DNA from: Symsagittifera roscoffensis
Lineage: Eukaryota > Xenacoelomorpha > Acoela > Convolutidae
NCBI RefSeq assembly: GCF_963678635.1
Contig: NC_087062.1
Span: 36,608,052 to 36,672,051, forward strand
Reading direction: 5' to 3'
Length of the DNA: 64,000 nt
Shown here: positions 12,509-23,204 of the stretch, in pieces
Position numbering within the stretch: position 1 is the first letter of the stretch
How the letters are laid out: each line of letters starts with the position of its first letter
Made by a program: the position numbers and the translations under genes
Notes under the pieces: generated by a model
Database searches by the model: none
Seen by the model: only the letters and a program-made list of their open reading frames with translations
What the model was told of the DNA's origin: nothing

Positions 12509-12841
12509 ATGGCTAAGCACCATCCAGATCTTATTTTCTGCAGAAAACAGCCAGGAGTTGCGATTGGTCGCCTCTGTGATAAGTGTGATGGACGCTGCGT
12601 CATCTGTGATAGCTATGTACGTCCGTGCACTTTAGTGAGAATCTGCGACGAGTGCAATTATGGGTCGTACCAAGGAAGGTGTACTATTTGTGGAGGACCT
12701 GGCGTGAGCGATGCATATTACTGCAAGGAGTGCACTATTTTAGAAAAAGACAGAGACGGGTGTCCAAAAATCATTAACCTGGGCAGTGCGAAAACTGATT
12801 TGTTTTACGAGCGGAAGAAATATGGATTCAAGAAGAGATGA
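12509..12841 (+). CDS. PHF5A: PHD finger-like domain protein 5A (SF3b14b), U2 snRNP SF3b subunit
   Basis: A 110-codon intronless frame that is almost residue-for-residue the eukaryotic PHF5A/Rds3 family at its normal length. It starts [17 protein letters not shown] and ends [14 protein letters not shown]. The knot of zinc-binding CxxC pairs is intact ([31 protein letters not shown]). In the SF3b complex of the U2 snRNP the protein contacts SF3B1 near the branch-point adenosine pocket and is essential for splicing. The start is fixed by family alignment. It lies on the same strand as, and 248 bp before, PORCN with no AATAAA between them, suggesting a shared transcript. No breaks or odd residues are seen. 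Confidence 0.98.
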   Translation: MAKHHPDLIFCRKQPGVAIGRLCDKCDGRCVICDSYVRPCTLVRICDECNYGSYQGRCTICGGPGVSDAYYCKECTILEKDRDGCPKIINLGSAKTDLFYERKKYGFKKR

Positions 12842-13089
12842 CACTAGCCATATGGTGTTTTCATCCAGTAACAGAAAAAAAAACATTTTTTTGTCAATTA
12901 TATTATTGTTCTGTTTGTTGATTTTTTTTAGAATTTAAAACTGTGCCACGTGTCTATGTTAGCGTGCTATTGCTGCATAAGGAAAAAAATGTTGCCTCGG
13001 TCTAGCGGAGACGAGAAGTTTCGCTTTGCAATTCTGTTTAAGATTTTAAGTATATTTTCAGACCATGTTTTGATAGGAGGCAATAAGAT
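12842..13089 (+). promoter_or_regulatory. Intercistronic region with two acceptor-like sites, no poly(A) signal
   Basis: Contains two strong polypyrimidine-AG sites: TTGATTTTTTTTAG ending at 12931 and AAGTATATTTTCAG ending at 13061. The second is 28 nt upstream of the PORCN ATG. No AATAAA or ATTAAA hexamer is present. The layout resembles intercistronic DNA of trans-spliced operons. It could also be a short independent promoter plus a 5'-UTR intron. Confidence 0.45.
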
Positions 13090-14643
13090 ATGGAATACGA
13101 TGGTTTCGACTTTGCTGATGAGATGGGTGATTTACAGGACGAGTATTTCGACCCAGATATGCTGCAAAATCTTCCACCGGAAGTACTAGATCAAATTACC
13201 CCCGAGTTTCTAGAGGAGCTGCAACAAAAAAATCCAGCTCTCTTTGAGCAGCTTATGCAATCCAGTAGCGATTTTACAGACGATAGTGTTTTTGTATTAT
13301 TTGACAATTTCCCGGGGGTTATAGACCAATGTTTGATTCCAGTTTTCACAAGCTCTGTTCAAATTATCATGCCAATTTTACTAGTCTCCGTTTTATGCAG
13401 AATCATATCTCAATGTCTATCTTCTAAGTTGCTAATCAACATTGCGAATATCTTGGGAGGCGCTTTTGTCTTGTATTACTACACCAGTGCTGCTGTGTTT
13501 TACATGTTGTTGGCCATTCTGGGATATATATCATTTTGCTTACTCTTTGAAATTACAGGCAGCTCTAAACGGTCATACGGTGTCACAACGATTTACTTCA
13601 TGTTTCTAACTTACTGCAATTTTTTCGTGGACGCGAAAATTTGGCACCAAGTTATGGGCCCACAAATTGTTTTATGCATGAAAATCTTGTCTCTGGAATT
13701 TGACCTGGCGTCTGGCCGAATAGAATCAGAGCCGACAATGGACACAGTTTTGGGCTATTTGTTCCACCCTGCGACCGTGCTTTTTGGACCGTGGGTCAAT
13801 TTTAAAATGTACCTGAACACATTCATCAAGCCACCAGTATCCATTTGGTCACGCATGATCGCGCATTCTATTAAATTTGCTTTCTTATCTTCTTTTTCTC
13901 TTCTATACTCGAGTTGCTTCACGAACTTTGTTATCGGAGGAGGTGCTCATAAATGGCTGAAAGCATATTTTGTTGCCCAAAGTTTCAGAACCAGTCATTA
14001 TTTCGTGCAATATATTTCATCGATGTCGGCTACCGTTTCTGGATTCACAGTTACGGACGAGCGAGAAAGTTCGAACTCGGATGAAGTTAAAGTTCAAAGG
14101 ATAAAATACAAGCAAGTGCACTATGTGGACCCTTTACGTGTTGAGTTCCCAAGATCAATGGGATTGCTTGCTAATAACTGGAATCTTTACATGAATGATT
14201 GGTTCAAAACTTACGTTTTTCACGAGCTGAAACATTACGGTGTTTTCAAAGCAGTGTTCGGTGTGTACATGGTGTCATCGTTGCTTCACGGAGCGAAGTT
14301 TCAAGTTTCGGCCGTGTTGTTGACAATCGGTGTTATCAGCTACGCTGAATATCTCCTGCGAGCCAGACTTGCCAGAACTTACTCGGCTTGCATACTAAGC
14401 ACGGCGTGTGCCAAAAATTGCCATCATCGTTACAAGTCGCGAAACTTCTTCGTGATCGTTGCAAATCTGTGCTTCACACTTCTAAATGTGTTTCACTTGA
14501 TCTATCTCGGTGCTCCTTTTGATAATAGTGATGTTTCTAATATTGGTTATAACTTTGATCATACTGTTTCAGTATGGGCTAATTTGGGTTTCGCGTCTCA
14601 CTATGCGCTGATCTTTACGTTTGCTATTGGAAAAGTAATTTAG
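13090..14643 (+). CDS. PORCN: Protein-serine O-palmitoleoyltransferase Porcupine (MBOAT family)
   Basis: Porcupine attaches palmitoleate to a conserved serine of Wnt proteins in the endoplasmic reticulum membrane, a step needed for Wnt secretion. This 517-residue intronless frame aligns with animal Porcupine along its length: GPQIVLCMKILSLEFDL, LFGPWVNF, VEFPRSMGLLANNWNLYMNDW (conserved Asn365) and SSLLHGAKF with the MBOAT catalytic His400, followed by LRARLARTYSACILS and a histidine-rich CHHRYK loop. About nine to eleven hydrophobic segments are visible. It is longer than vertebrate family members (about 460) because of a 55-60-residue acidic, Glu/Asp-rich N-terminal extension; other invertebrate Porcupines also start with an acidic stretch. 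The start is the first ATG after the acceptor at 13061. Probably co-transcribed with PHF5A. Confidence 0.96.
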   Translation: MEYDGFDFADEMGDLQDEYFDPDMLQNLPPEVLDQITPEFLEELQQKNPALFEQLMQSSSDFTDDSVFVLFDNFPGVIDQCLIPVFTSSVQIIMPILLVSVLCRIISQCLSSKLLINIANILGGAFVLYYYTSAAVFYMLLAILGYISFCLLFEITGSSKRSYGVTTIYFMFLTYCNFFVDAKIWHQVMGPQIVLCMKILSLEFDLASGRIESEPTMDTVLGYLFHPATVLFGPWVNFKMYLNTFIKPPVSIWSRMIAHSIKFAFLSSFSLLYSSCFTNFVIGGGAHKWLKAYFVAQSFRTSHYFVQYISSMSATVSGFTVTDERESSNSDEVKVQRIKYKQVHYVDPLRVEFPRSMGLLANNWNLYMNDWFKTYVFHELKHYGVFKAVFGVYMVSSLLHGAKFQVSAVLLTIGVISYAEYLLRARLARTYSACILSTACAKNCHHRYKSRNFFVIVANLCFTLLNVFHLIYLGAPFDNSDVSNIGYNFDHTVSVWANLGFASHYALIFTFAIGKVI

Positions 14644-15228
14644 TTATCTTTAAATTTTTAACTGGGATGTAAGAAGCTTCACACAGTGTTTTGTGATGTA
14701 TTTTTTCGCTAAATCATTTCCTTGGCCCCACGTTATTTGAAAGCCAGGTTCATAGTTTCGATGCTAGGCAAAGCGTATTGGAGAGGGAACGTAGCATATT
14801 TTTGGAAAGCTTTCATTTTGCTTTTTTGTACGCTTTCGTTGGAAAACTGTGCTGTTGAAACAAGGTGATGAGCAAGGTTATTGTAATCGGACACAAGACT
14901 TTTTTCCACGTAAATAACTTATGCACTGAATAGTCAAAAGTAGAAATGGTAAATTTGGTTTCAGTTCATATTGAATTCAATTTTTTGCGTCTCCGGTACG
15001 GTTAGTAACGAATACGCCTGGGACGGCAATGTTTCTGGGTTCGAAACTGACAGGACCTGTTTTTTTTTTCAAACGGGAAATATTCCGGTAAAAAAAATGT
15101 CTGCTAAGTTTTGTCGGCTTAGTTGCCACATCGTATAATTGTTTTTTTTTGCTGTACGCTTTTCACCTTGTAGTTTTTAGTCGCTTTTAGAATTTTGGTT
15201 TACTTCTGTGGTTTTTTTTCTGGACTTC

Positions 15229-15229
<1 letters not shown>
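14644..15229. other. No gene seen downstream of PORCN
   Basis: AT-rich sequence without conserved coding frames; it should include the PORCN 3' UTR. No canonical AATAAA is found close to the stop codon, so the polyadenylation site is unknown. Confidence 0.4.

Positions 15230-15230
<1 letters not shown>

Positions 15231-15270
<40 letters not shown>
15231..15270. repeat. (AT)20 microsatellite
   Basis: Forty bases of uninterrupted AT dinucleotide. Apparent Tyr-Ile-rich frames across it on both strands are artefacts. Confidence 0.97.
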
Positions 15271-15273
<3 letters not shown>

Positions 15274-15489
15274 CATTACGAGGCCAAACTGCAGTGGATA
15301 GGCGCACAATTTTGTGTCTGTGTGTTCCTGGATTCAAGAGACAAATCTTTAGACATGTTAATTTTGTGTCGGAACCATCAAAGGAAATGAAAGAACAAAG
15401 AAAACTTAGGGAGCGTCCTTGTTGCGGAATCCGCTTACATTTCCCAAAAAGCAGTTTGGTCTGGTAATATTTTATTTCGCTTGAAAACT

Positions 15490-15960
15490 TTATTCTGCCC
15501 AATCGATTTCGGCTGATAATTTATCGGCTTAGTGACCTAATTTTCACTTAAACTTGGTAAACATAATTTTTATGCTCACTGGATTGCACAAATTGCTAAA
15601 AACAAGTATAGAAATAATAGCTCAAGGTTTTCATGGCAACTTTTTGTCGGCTCATCGTTTTTTTTCTCGTCTTGATAGGTTTCGGGCCCAAATTATATCG
15701 GCTTAATGGCTTGATATTGCGTCTTTCGAGAAGCGAATTTTTTTTATGTGCATGTGGGTGTGTTTTGAAGGGGAGGGGTCACGTTGACTTTTTTAAATCT
15801 TAAGTCCTGTTATTTTTTTTGGCTGAAAGGGTTTAGGTGTTTTCGACTTTGTTACCGCTTGGTAAATTTTCTTCCGATTCGAAGTTCACATCCTATAGTC
15901 CTGACATGTTTTTGATTCAAAGTTTGCCTGATTCCTTTTGATAGGTCTAGTTTTATTGAT
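15490..15960 (+). repeat. Dispersed noncoding repeat (same family as 2.3 and 6.9-7.35 kb)
   Basis: Shares in order ATCGGCTTA(G/A)TGGC, TTTCGAGAAGCGA, TGTTTTGAAGGGGAGGGG, GACTTTGTTACCGCT, GACATGTTTTTGATT and TAGGTCTAGTTTT with the copy at 7.09-7.35 kb. No coding capacity or terminal repeats are recognised. Confidence 0.65.
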
Positions 15961-16402
15961 TTTTTTAAATAGTTTTTGGGCTTCTCCTCTGTGACACAAA
16001 TTTGGCAAAGTTACAGTTGCCATAGCAATGGTATTGTCGAACTATAGCCCCTTACTCTATCTATATGTTTCTTATTTCCGTAGTTAAAATGAAATTGAAT
16101 ATGGTTTTGGTGACTGATTTATTTAGCTGATTACCATCTATTTGTTTCTTTTGTTCCCAGAGCGTATTTTACATATCCTCTCTTCTTAATTCGAAGAAGT
16201 TTCTAACAGCCTAATGGTTTCAGTCCGCATATTTACGGAAGTAGCTCCAGCGAATTAATTTTTTTCTTTTTCGCAAGAAACGAAGAAGCTGTATTGGCAT
16301 ATAAGTTTTTTTCTTTTTTGAGACAATTTTGACTTTGTACAAGGGGAAGTCCTAAAGATAATAACTGGCTTTTGAAAAAACAATGTCTGAAAAAAGGGAT
16401 TT

Positions 16403-16776
16403 CTAACAATTCAAGGAACACCAACCTTTAACTAAGTGGCAGAATTCACTGCCCCCTTTAACGTTCACAATATTGATGTTTTTTCGTCTCTTCTTTTGCA
16501 ATTGTTCAGCCAGAATTATATGCGACTCATGCAGAGCAGGATCTCTGATTTCCCATTTGATCTCGTACTTTTTTCCAAAGACTTTATCGGGATAATACAA
16601 ATGAGCCGTTGATGGTAAATCCCGGATGAGTAAAATAAGTGCAACCGTATCGTATATACCATTATTTTGATACATCTTCAAGATGCTGGGCTTTGCTATG
16701 AGATCACTTACTATAAAAACAGGTTTATCGTTTGGCACCTTTATTGCCGCGGTTTTTCTCAACTCTTCATGAGATG
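16403..16776 (-). CDS. Unrecognised protein-coding exon (orphan)
   Basis: A minus-strand frame of about 120 residues with non-repetitive, soluble-protein composition, reading for example NDKPVFIVSDLIAKPSILKM, then LLIRDLPSTAHLYYPDKVFG and INIVNVKGGSEFCHLVKG. It opens just after an AG (complement of 16777-16778) and has a possible donor AAAG|GTTGGT near 16421. It therefore looks like an internal exon of a gene rather than a complete gene. I do not recognise the family. No sister exons can be assigned nearby. It could also be a fragment captured by a transposon. Confidence 0.4.
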
Positions 16777-16974
16777 CTGAGCTATGTTATTCCACGTGAT
16801 AAGCAGCAAATAAGCAGCTTCCGATAGGGAAAAATTATCAATGGGGCAATCGTTGAACGAATTTTGTTATCTCTGGCTTTTTTTGGCATATAACACCGGT
16901 ATTTTGTTGAACAAGTTCCTTCAACAGCTCGGATACCTTGATTAAACGTAATTTTTCATGACACATGTCTACTG

Positions 16975-17450
16975 ATTTCATTGTCAATTATATCTATACA
17001 TTATTTAATTGGCGTTTCACTTGACTCATGTTTAAGAAGTACCTATGTTTTTTCCTAGCTTTTTCAACGTATTGTTTTGCATGTTTAACGAAAGAATTTT
17101 TGAACGTTTACGCTCTGTTCAAATTTAAGATGTCAACCTTATAGTGGGGCGCTGTCACCGTACGCTCAGGGATTGCAAATCTGGCATCAAAGTATGACTG
17201 CTAAAATCTTTTAGGTTTTCGAGATGTGGCGTTTTTAATGATTTTTTTAATTTTTCTTCAAGAACTTAGAAATAAAAAAACTAACCGAATTTGAAATTGT
17301 TGATTTTTAATGGGGGTGATGTCAGGGTGCACTCAGGGGTTGCAAATCTGACGTCCAAGTATGACTGCTCACTGTTTTGTTTTCGAGATATGGCGTTTTT
17401 TTTTTCAAAAAACTTGGATATAGAAAATGCTTACCTGACTTGAAATTCTC
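16975..17450 (+). repeat. TTTAAGAAGT repeat unit followed by two or three satellite monomers
   Basis: Begins with TATCTATACATTATTTAATT and TTTCACTTGACTCATG, then runs into monomers of the ~168-bp family (about 17120-17250, 17300-17420, start of a third at 17440). Recurring marks are GCAAATCTGGC, AGTATGACTGCT and TTTTCGAGAT(A/G)TGGCGTTTTT. Same orientation as every other copy in the window. Confidence 0.75.
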
Positions 17451-17825
17451 AACCTTAAGGGTGGGGTTCGTGTCTTCGATGACCTAATCAAACTAAACAT
17501 TGAGAGGAGGGAGTTTGGGGACGGCAGGAAAACTGAGAGAAGCTTGATAAAACTTGATTGGGCAGCCTTCGAAAGATGGTAAAAGGAACAGAAAGAGCGT
17601 ATAAACAGAAAAGCGTTCTGTGTATCTATTCTGGAGCTAGCGTAAAAGGAGTCTAGACACTTTCTTGACTGCAAATCTTCATGAGAATACATAAAATCAG
17701 ACCGACTCAGCTTCGAAATGTCAAAAATTGGTAGTTCGTGATCCGGAAGTGGCGACGACCTCCATTTTCTTTCGAATTAGTTTTAACATGACTTGATAAT
17801 TCCTTTATTCGAGGGTTTCTTCGTT

Positions 17826-18457
17826 TTAAGTGTAATGTAATTCAGAAATTGTATTTTCTAAATCTTCTGGGTGTATTGAGACCTTATGCTGCAAGCTGAC
17901 ATCGGACATAGTAATCACGTTTTCGTCAGACAATTCCTTCTTTTTTTTGGTGTAGTTCCTGATTTCGACCAAAGGCGACATACGATTTTTTTCCGAATCT
18001 ATCGCTAAAGCTAAATGACTTGAGTTTTTTTCTGACTTCCATTTTCTCGATTGCATCGACGTCATTGGTAAAATTTGCAATTCTAAGAGTCGCGTACACA
18101 CGTGCTATCTGAGCGAAGTCTACTCTTGCAAGATTTACAACAATATTTTTTGTCTTCAAAAAAGTCTGGGCCATACTTGACAGTTTTTTCACTTTCCTTT
18201 TTGATCGCTTTCAATGTTCTCATCATAACAATTGATGTGTCCAAGCTCGAGAAATTGTTTTATTATTTGGGCTCACAGTCTGAGTTAACAAACCTAACCG
18301 GACCAATCATAAAGTAACTTCTTCGGGACATGACGATTGGACTATGACAAAGTTTGGTAGCATCTTCAGTTAAATCTCTCAGGAACCCTTTAGGTCCATC
18401 TTTGAACACCAGTTTCTTCACCAGTATAAAGTAGTGTACAGCCACCAAAATTGTCAT
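17826..18457 (-). pseudogene. SET-domain (SUV4-20/KMT5-like) gene remnant
   Basis: The minus strand reads GFLRDLTEDATKLCHSPIVM, then YFMIGPVRFVNSDCEPK, the SET cofactor-binding region where families have (G/P)xRFxNHDCxPN. Two consecutive stops (TAA TAA) follow. In the same frame it continues SIVMMRTLKAIKKESEKTVK, YGPDFFEDKKYCCKSC, matching the downstream part with its T-V-x-Y-G-x-x-F-F block and a cysteine-rich post-SET. A third piece (17826-18080) in another frame carries a Lys/Glu-rich tail ending SELHYT-stop. The usual histidine of NH(S/D)C is serine. SET enzymes methylate lysines with S-adenosylmethionine. Stops and frame changes make this copy non-coding unless the stops lie in a cryptic intron. 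A coherent frame upstream (18460-18640) may be an earlier exon. Confidence 0.6.
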
Positions 18458-18459
18458 GA

Positions 18460-19155
18460 GTGGGTTTGAACTGGTTGCTTACAGCTTCATATGACGCAAC
18501 AAGAATTTCTTGGTAGTTTTTCCAGACAGTGTTTCTTCTGCGCAATCGGCTGTAACATCGTTTTAACATGAACGACCGTACGTTTTGTACCGGTCTATCC
18601 TCATCGCACCAGATCTCTGACCATCACATTGGCTCAAGGTTTTCTAGTCAAGGTTGTGAAGCATCTTAAAAAAAGAAACTCTTCAACTTAACGATCCTCA
18701 TCAGACATTAAGAACCTACTGAACCAAAACAATTTGAAAGAATAGTATTAAAAAGAACAAAAAACTGAAATTCACTCGCGATTTTTTGTCATGAATGCAC
18801 TTTTGCCCTGAGAAACATCTCTTGACATAAAACAAAAACAAATCAAAGCTGATAAAACTATAGGATGAAAATCTTCGGTAAAATAAGCCTAAGAATTCTT
18901 CCAAAGCAAAAAAAATTTATTGCGAAGAATGAACAACCAATTGAAAAAGAAGCAGAAAGTTAGTTTTTTACTGGAAGAAAATGATCGTAGAAATTTTCAA
19001 CGAGGCGAATGTTTGTTTTTGGAGCAAAAAATATATTTCAAAATAAATCAGGCAATTAGTGTGATATTTGAATGAACAAAGTTGACAGTTATACTTTTTC
19101 AACAAAGCGAAAGATTGTTTTTGAAACAAAAACATAAATCAAAAGGCAATTAGTA
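18460..19155. other. Possible upstream part of the SET-like remnant; otherwise nothing seen
   Basis: On the minus strand about 18460-18640 is open and non-repetitive, reading CDEDRPVQNVRSFMLKRC and YQEILVASYEAVSNQFKP. It is out of frame with the SET piece and may be a decayed upstream exon. From 18640 to 19155 there is no gene, only AT-rich DNA with two loosely repeated stretches (about 19000-19075 and 19100-19160). Confidence 0.35.
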
Positions 19156-19159
19156 TGAT

Positions 19160-19370
19160 ATCCCGTGTTGACAAAAAATGCTAGTCATACAATTCCCATA
19201 CAGTTCATACATAAAAAAGTGTATAAAAACTCTATGACTAGATTTTTTTTTCCATACTATGGAACTGTATGACTAGCATTTTCCAATAATGAAACTGTAT
19301 GGCCATAAATGGGAACTGTATGACCAGCACTCATATATTGGAAACTGTATGACTAGCATTTTTCCAATCC
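19160..19370. repeat. Cluster of ATGCTAGTCATAC / GTATGACTAGCAT inverted repeats
   Basis: One arm, AAAAAATGCTAGTCATACA, at about 19166 is followed by three arms of the complementary form, (A/C)TGTATGACTAGCATTTT or variants, at about 19267-19290, 19313-19330 and 19346-19364, joined by (T)GGAAACTG-type linkers. The same family forms near-perfect hairpins at 35.0-35.47 kb. Confidence 0.75.
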
Positions 19371-19374
19371 TAAA

Positions 19375-20880
19375 AAATCGAATAGATAAATCTAATTGAG
19401 CTGTAAATGCAAATCTAGATACAAACCTGTAATCGTGCAATCTCAGAACTGATGAGAAAAACCTGAGAAAACTAAGAGATTTGTGTTTTCTGCTGGAAAT
19501 TTTTCGCGGCTCAAGAGAAAGCTGAGTTGCCTAGTCTTAATGAGAAATGAGAGTATTTATTTGCCGAAAAGCACTAAAAAACCAACAAAACGATTATGAA
19601 GACCACGTTCCCACTGAAAGTCAAGCCGAAATCCTGGTCGACCTCCACATCCACGACAGTATAGGGTCAGGCCACACCATGTTTTATAACATTATTTTTT
19701 CATCGTACCGATAAACACACTTGCTTGATTTTTCTACCTTTTACCCTACGCACAAAAATTGGTGTTATATGGGTGAAAGTCAGCCACTCATGTGCTCCTT
19801 GAATCACTAATCTGGTTCAGTTTTACTTGGTAAAATTGCACCACATGAGTGATTCTGGGAGCACATAATTGGCTGACTTTCGCCCAAACTATCTCTGGTG
19901 GAAGTCCAAAGGTGATGCGAAAAATCAATTTCCGTGGATAGGAAAAAAGTTAGAAAACACGATGAGACAAAAACTCAAAAACAGGGAAAAAGGTGTAATA
20001 GCATTGATAATAAAATTATTAGATCAAAATGATTCTAACCTCTAACTATGCCGGATATAAAAATGTCAATCACTTTCGATGCAACTTAATCATTAAAGAG
20101 CAAACATGAGTCGAAAAAAAGTGAAAAATGTTAAAAATTAGGTGAACCAAAAACTTTGTATGTCTCGATGAAGGAGAGCTAGGGCTGAGCTGCAGCTGGA
20201 GGTAGGTAATTGAATTTTTTTTGAATTTGTTATACTGATGCGGGACGAAATGCGTTATTTTAAAAATTAGATTTAGCCCAAAACCTTAAAAGTTTCAACT
20301 AAAATAAGTGAGAACAGTAAATATTTTGAGATTTTAAAAGACCTATCCTTTCCCTTACAAAGAATTGAGAAGCCGCGCTGCAGGAAAAATTCGCGCAATT
20401 ATTTCTCTCGGTTGAAATTTGCATCTCAGATTTGATAGGTTACTTTTTCGAAAATTTAAAATTTTTTTCTAAAACGGTCAAAATTCAACAACTTGACTGT
20501 CCGAAATCCACAACTTTTTAAGGTAAATTAAAGAGGATTCCCAAAATTGATTGAACGCCAACCTGATAATTGGTACGGTACTTTTTGCTGCGAGTAAAAA
20601 GCTTCCAAAAACTGTCCAGTTTTTGAAAACTTTCACTTGTTCGAAGGCCATAACTTTTATTTAAAAAACTGGGCGTGCAAATTAAAAAGCTAAGCTTCCA
20701 ACAACCTGTTGGGTTGATTAAATCTGGCATAGTAATTATCGAGAAAAATCCACGGTCAACAAAGAAAAAACGCGAAAAAATTTTCCAAAGCGCCTCAAAA
20801 ATAATAAAATAAAAAACCCATACACTTTCAAAATACTGTTTGTATCACAAGAATTCTAGAAAAACATGCCAAGCAAGACA
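19375..20880. other. No gene seen
   Basis: AT-rich unique-looking DNA. A partial inverted relation exists between about 19770-19800 and 19845-19890 (CCACTCATGTGCTCC versus ACATGAGTG...GGGAGCACAT). No convincing coding frame. Confidence 0.4.
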
Positions 20881-21318
20881 CTTGAAATTCAAATTAGCAA
20901 CTGAACAGAACTTGCGAAGCGGAAACAAGGCCCTTTGAGCTGACACCAGTTGAGCCAAAAAAACCTATGTATTAAAATTTTTAGAACTTTCAAGTGAAAC
21001 TACTCTGTAATAACTAGTACCCAGCCAGTTGTTAAATTTGAATTTTCATGAAATTGAGCATATTAGCTGAAGAGCATTGAGCATGTCAAGTGATTCGACT
21101 GATTTTGTTAAACTAGTTGTTAACCCGAAAAAATGTACTTTCCGATTTGATAACGCTTGCTAACGGCAAGCGTAATAATCAGACAAATCATTCAAATTTA
21201 GAAAAGTAAACAGAGGCGAAGCTGCATTTCGCAAATGTTTCCGAGAACATCACCAATAAGCAGCCCTAGAAAGTGCAATAAGAAAGACTAGAATTAAGCT
21301 TCGATTTAGCAAAATTTC

Positions 21319-21397
21319 GGCTAGGCCTAGGATTCGATCTGCTACCTATTGCAATCCAGATATTGTGAGTCTCACACACTATTCAATCGGCCACGCA
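21319..21397 (-). repeat. tRNA-derived SINE head or tRNA relic (copy 1)
   Basis: On the minus strand the sequence reads TGCGTGGCCGATTGAATAG (A-box-like, TGGCnnAnTGG) and, about 45 nt on, GCAGATCGAATCC (B-box-like, GGTTCGAnTCC). The spacing is that of RNA polymerase III tRNA promoters. Arms do not fold into a fully paired tRNA, so a SINE head is likelier than a functional tRNA. Confidence 0.5.
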
Positions 21398-21559
21398 AGC
21401 TTAACAACCGACAAACACTAGTAATGAATAAAGCAGCAACATATGCTAATAAATTGCCAATGCGGTTCAGCAAAGTAAAATAGACTCAATTTTGCAAGTA
21501 ATAATTTGGATTTTATTAAACTGAAGGCATTTAAACTAATTTTGCGTGTGACAAATCGC

Positions 21560-22912
21560 AGAGCATAAAGCCAAATCTTTACTTCACCAAGTTTGAAACT
21601 AGCAACCCACTAGTGAGATGCTGTCAGGGTTTTCCCCGGATATTGCTATTTCGGCCTCCATATATCAATAACCAATTCTTTTAGTTTACGAGATACGGCA
21701 ATTTTCGTGATTTTTCAAAATTTTCTAAAAAATTGTTATTTTTTAAAGTTTCTGAAAATTTGTAATTCGCAACCCTGCACTTGGGGGTTGTCATGGTAAT
21801 ATCAGAGGTTGCGAATCTTGCCTCCAAATCTTTTTTCTCAAATCCTTGTAGTTTTCGAGATATGACGTTTTGTTGTTTTTTCTAAAATTTTGAAGATCTC
21901 AATCCTGTAGCTAGAAACTGTGAGGGTACTCTCGGGAGTTACGAATCTTGCCTCTGAATATGACTGCTCAAATCCTTGTAGTTATCGAGATTTGATGTTC
22001 TTTAGGAATTTTTTTCAAGATTTTTAAAAGAACTTAGATATAAATAATTTCATAAAATTTGAAGTTCCCACCTCTATAGTGAGGCTCTTTCAGAGTACTC
22101 CTAGGAGTTGTGAGTTTCATCTCCAAATATGGTTGCTCCAATCCTTGTAGTTTTTGAGATATGGCATTTTTTGCGTGTAATTTTTTTTTCAAAAAGTCAG
22201 AAAATTTAATTTTATTTCTTCTAAATTTGAATTTCCCAACCGTTTAGTTTGGGGCTGTCAGAGTGGTCTCAAAGTCTCAGGTGTTGCGAATATTGCCTTC
22301 AACTGTGACTTTTCACGTCTTTGTAGTTTTCCTGATATGACGTTTTGATGTTTTTTAAAAAAAAATGTCAGAAAACTTCCGTTTTTTTTCTTCAATTTTT
22401 GAAGTTCCTAACCCCCTGTAGTTGGGGGTTGTCAGAGTACTCAGGGATTGCGAGAGATTTTGCCTCCAATTGTGGCTCCTCAAATCTTTTGTTGGTTTTC
22501 GAGATATGACATTCCTTTCTGTTTTTTTCAAAAAAGTTTTTTTTAGAAAACATAATTTTAAGTTTCTCAAAAATTTAAATTTGCAACGCTGTAGGGTACT
22601 GTAAGAGCTCTCTCAGAATTTGCAAGTTTTGCGTCCAAATGCGACTGCCCAATTAATTTAGATTCCAAGATGTGATGTTTCTTAACATTCCTAAGATTTT
22701 AAAGTTCTTCAAAAACTTAGATTTAACCAACTTAATGGTTTTTAAAAATTTGCAATGAAAAAACTTGAATAGAATTTTTTTAAATCTGAAAGTAGCAACC
22801 CTGTAATTCGATGCTGTCAGAGTACACTCAAAGGATGCTGATTTTTCCCAATTATTACGGTTTTTTTATGAGTTGTTAAAAATTCGAAGCTCCGGAGGTG
22901 CGTTACACGCTA
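21560..22912 (+). repeat. Array of diverged ~168-bp satellite-like monomers with a defined 3' end (copy 1)
   Basis: Monomer landmarks recur at about 21771, 21901, 22067, 22238, 22408, 22582 and 22795 (spacing mostly 166-174): (C)AACCCTGTAG, TGTCAGAGTA, GTTGCGAATCTTGCCTCC, TGACTGCTCAAATCC, TTTTCGAGATATGACGTTTT. The array ends with AAAATTCGAAGCTCCGGAGGT, then GCGTTACACGCTAG|T. The same ending closes the arrays at 43.7 kb and, in diverged form, at 23.88 kb. Open frames across the array are repeat shadows. Confidence 0.85.
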
Positions 22913-23204
22913 GTTATCAGATGAGCATGAACTGTCAACGTTTGCAGCTCGTGGTTTCAACAGTCTTTTAATTTAAGATCAGAATGAATATTTCCTATTG
23001 TTTAAACTGTTTATCTGTTTGAGTTAAGCTACAAAATCTAATTGCCAACGCGTTCCTAGGCCGGATTTTCTCAGAAACTTGCAATGATTGGAACTTGGCA
23101 CATTATATTGAGATTTGACAGATCTGAAGGTCGGCACATTGTTACCTGGAAAGGCCCTTCTGATCAGTTGCTAGCTTCAGAGTCTGAGATTCCATGAAGA
23201 GCCA

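Noticed and set aside
15208-15502. Coding frames spanning the (AT)20 tract
   Set aside because: Tyr-Ile repeats arise from the microsatellite; no homology on either side.
16403-16776. Phosphomevalonate kinase exon
   Set aside because: Only the opening PVFIVSD loosely resembles that family; the conserved C-terminal motifs are absent.
21319-21397. Functional tRNA gene
   Set aside because: No convincing acceptor-stem pairing or anticodon arm; only the pol III boxes are recognisable.
22355-22604. Open frames on both strands within the satellite arrays (also 25.6-26.5 and 41.8-42.85 kb)
   Set aside because: They repeat with the satellite period, are Phe/Lys/Ser-biased and exist on both strands; repeat shadows, not genes.
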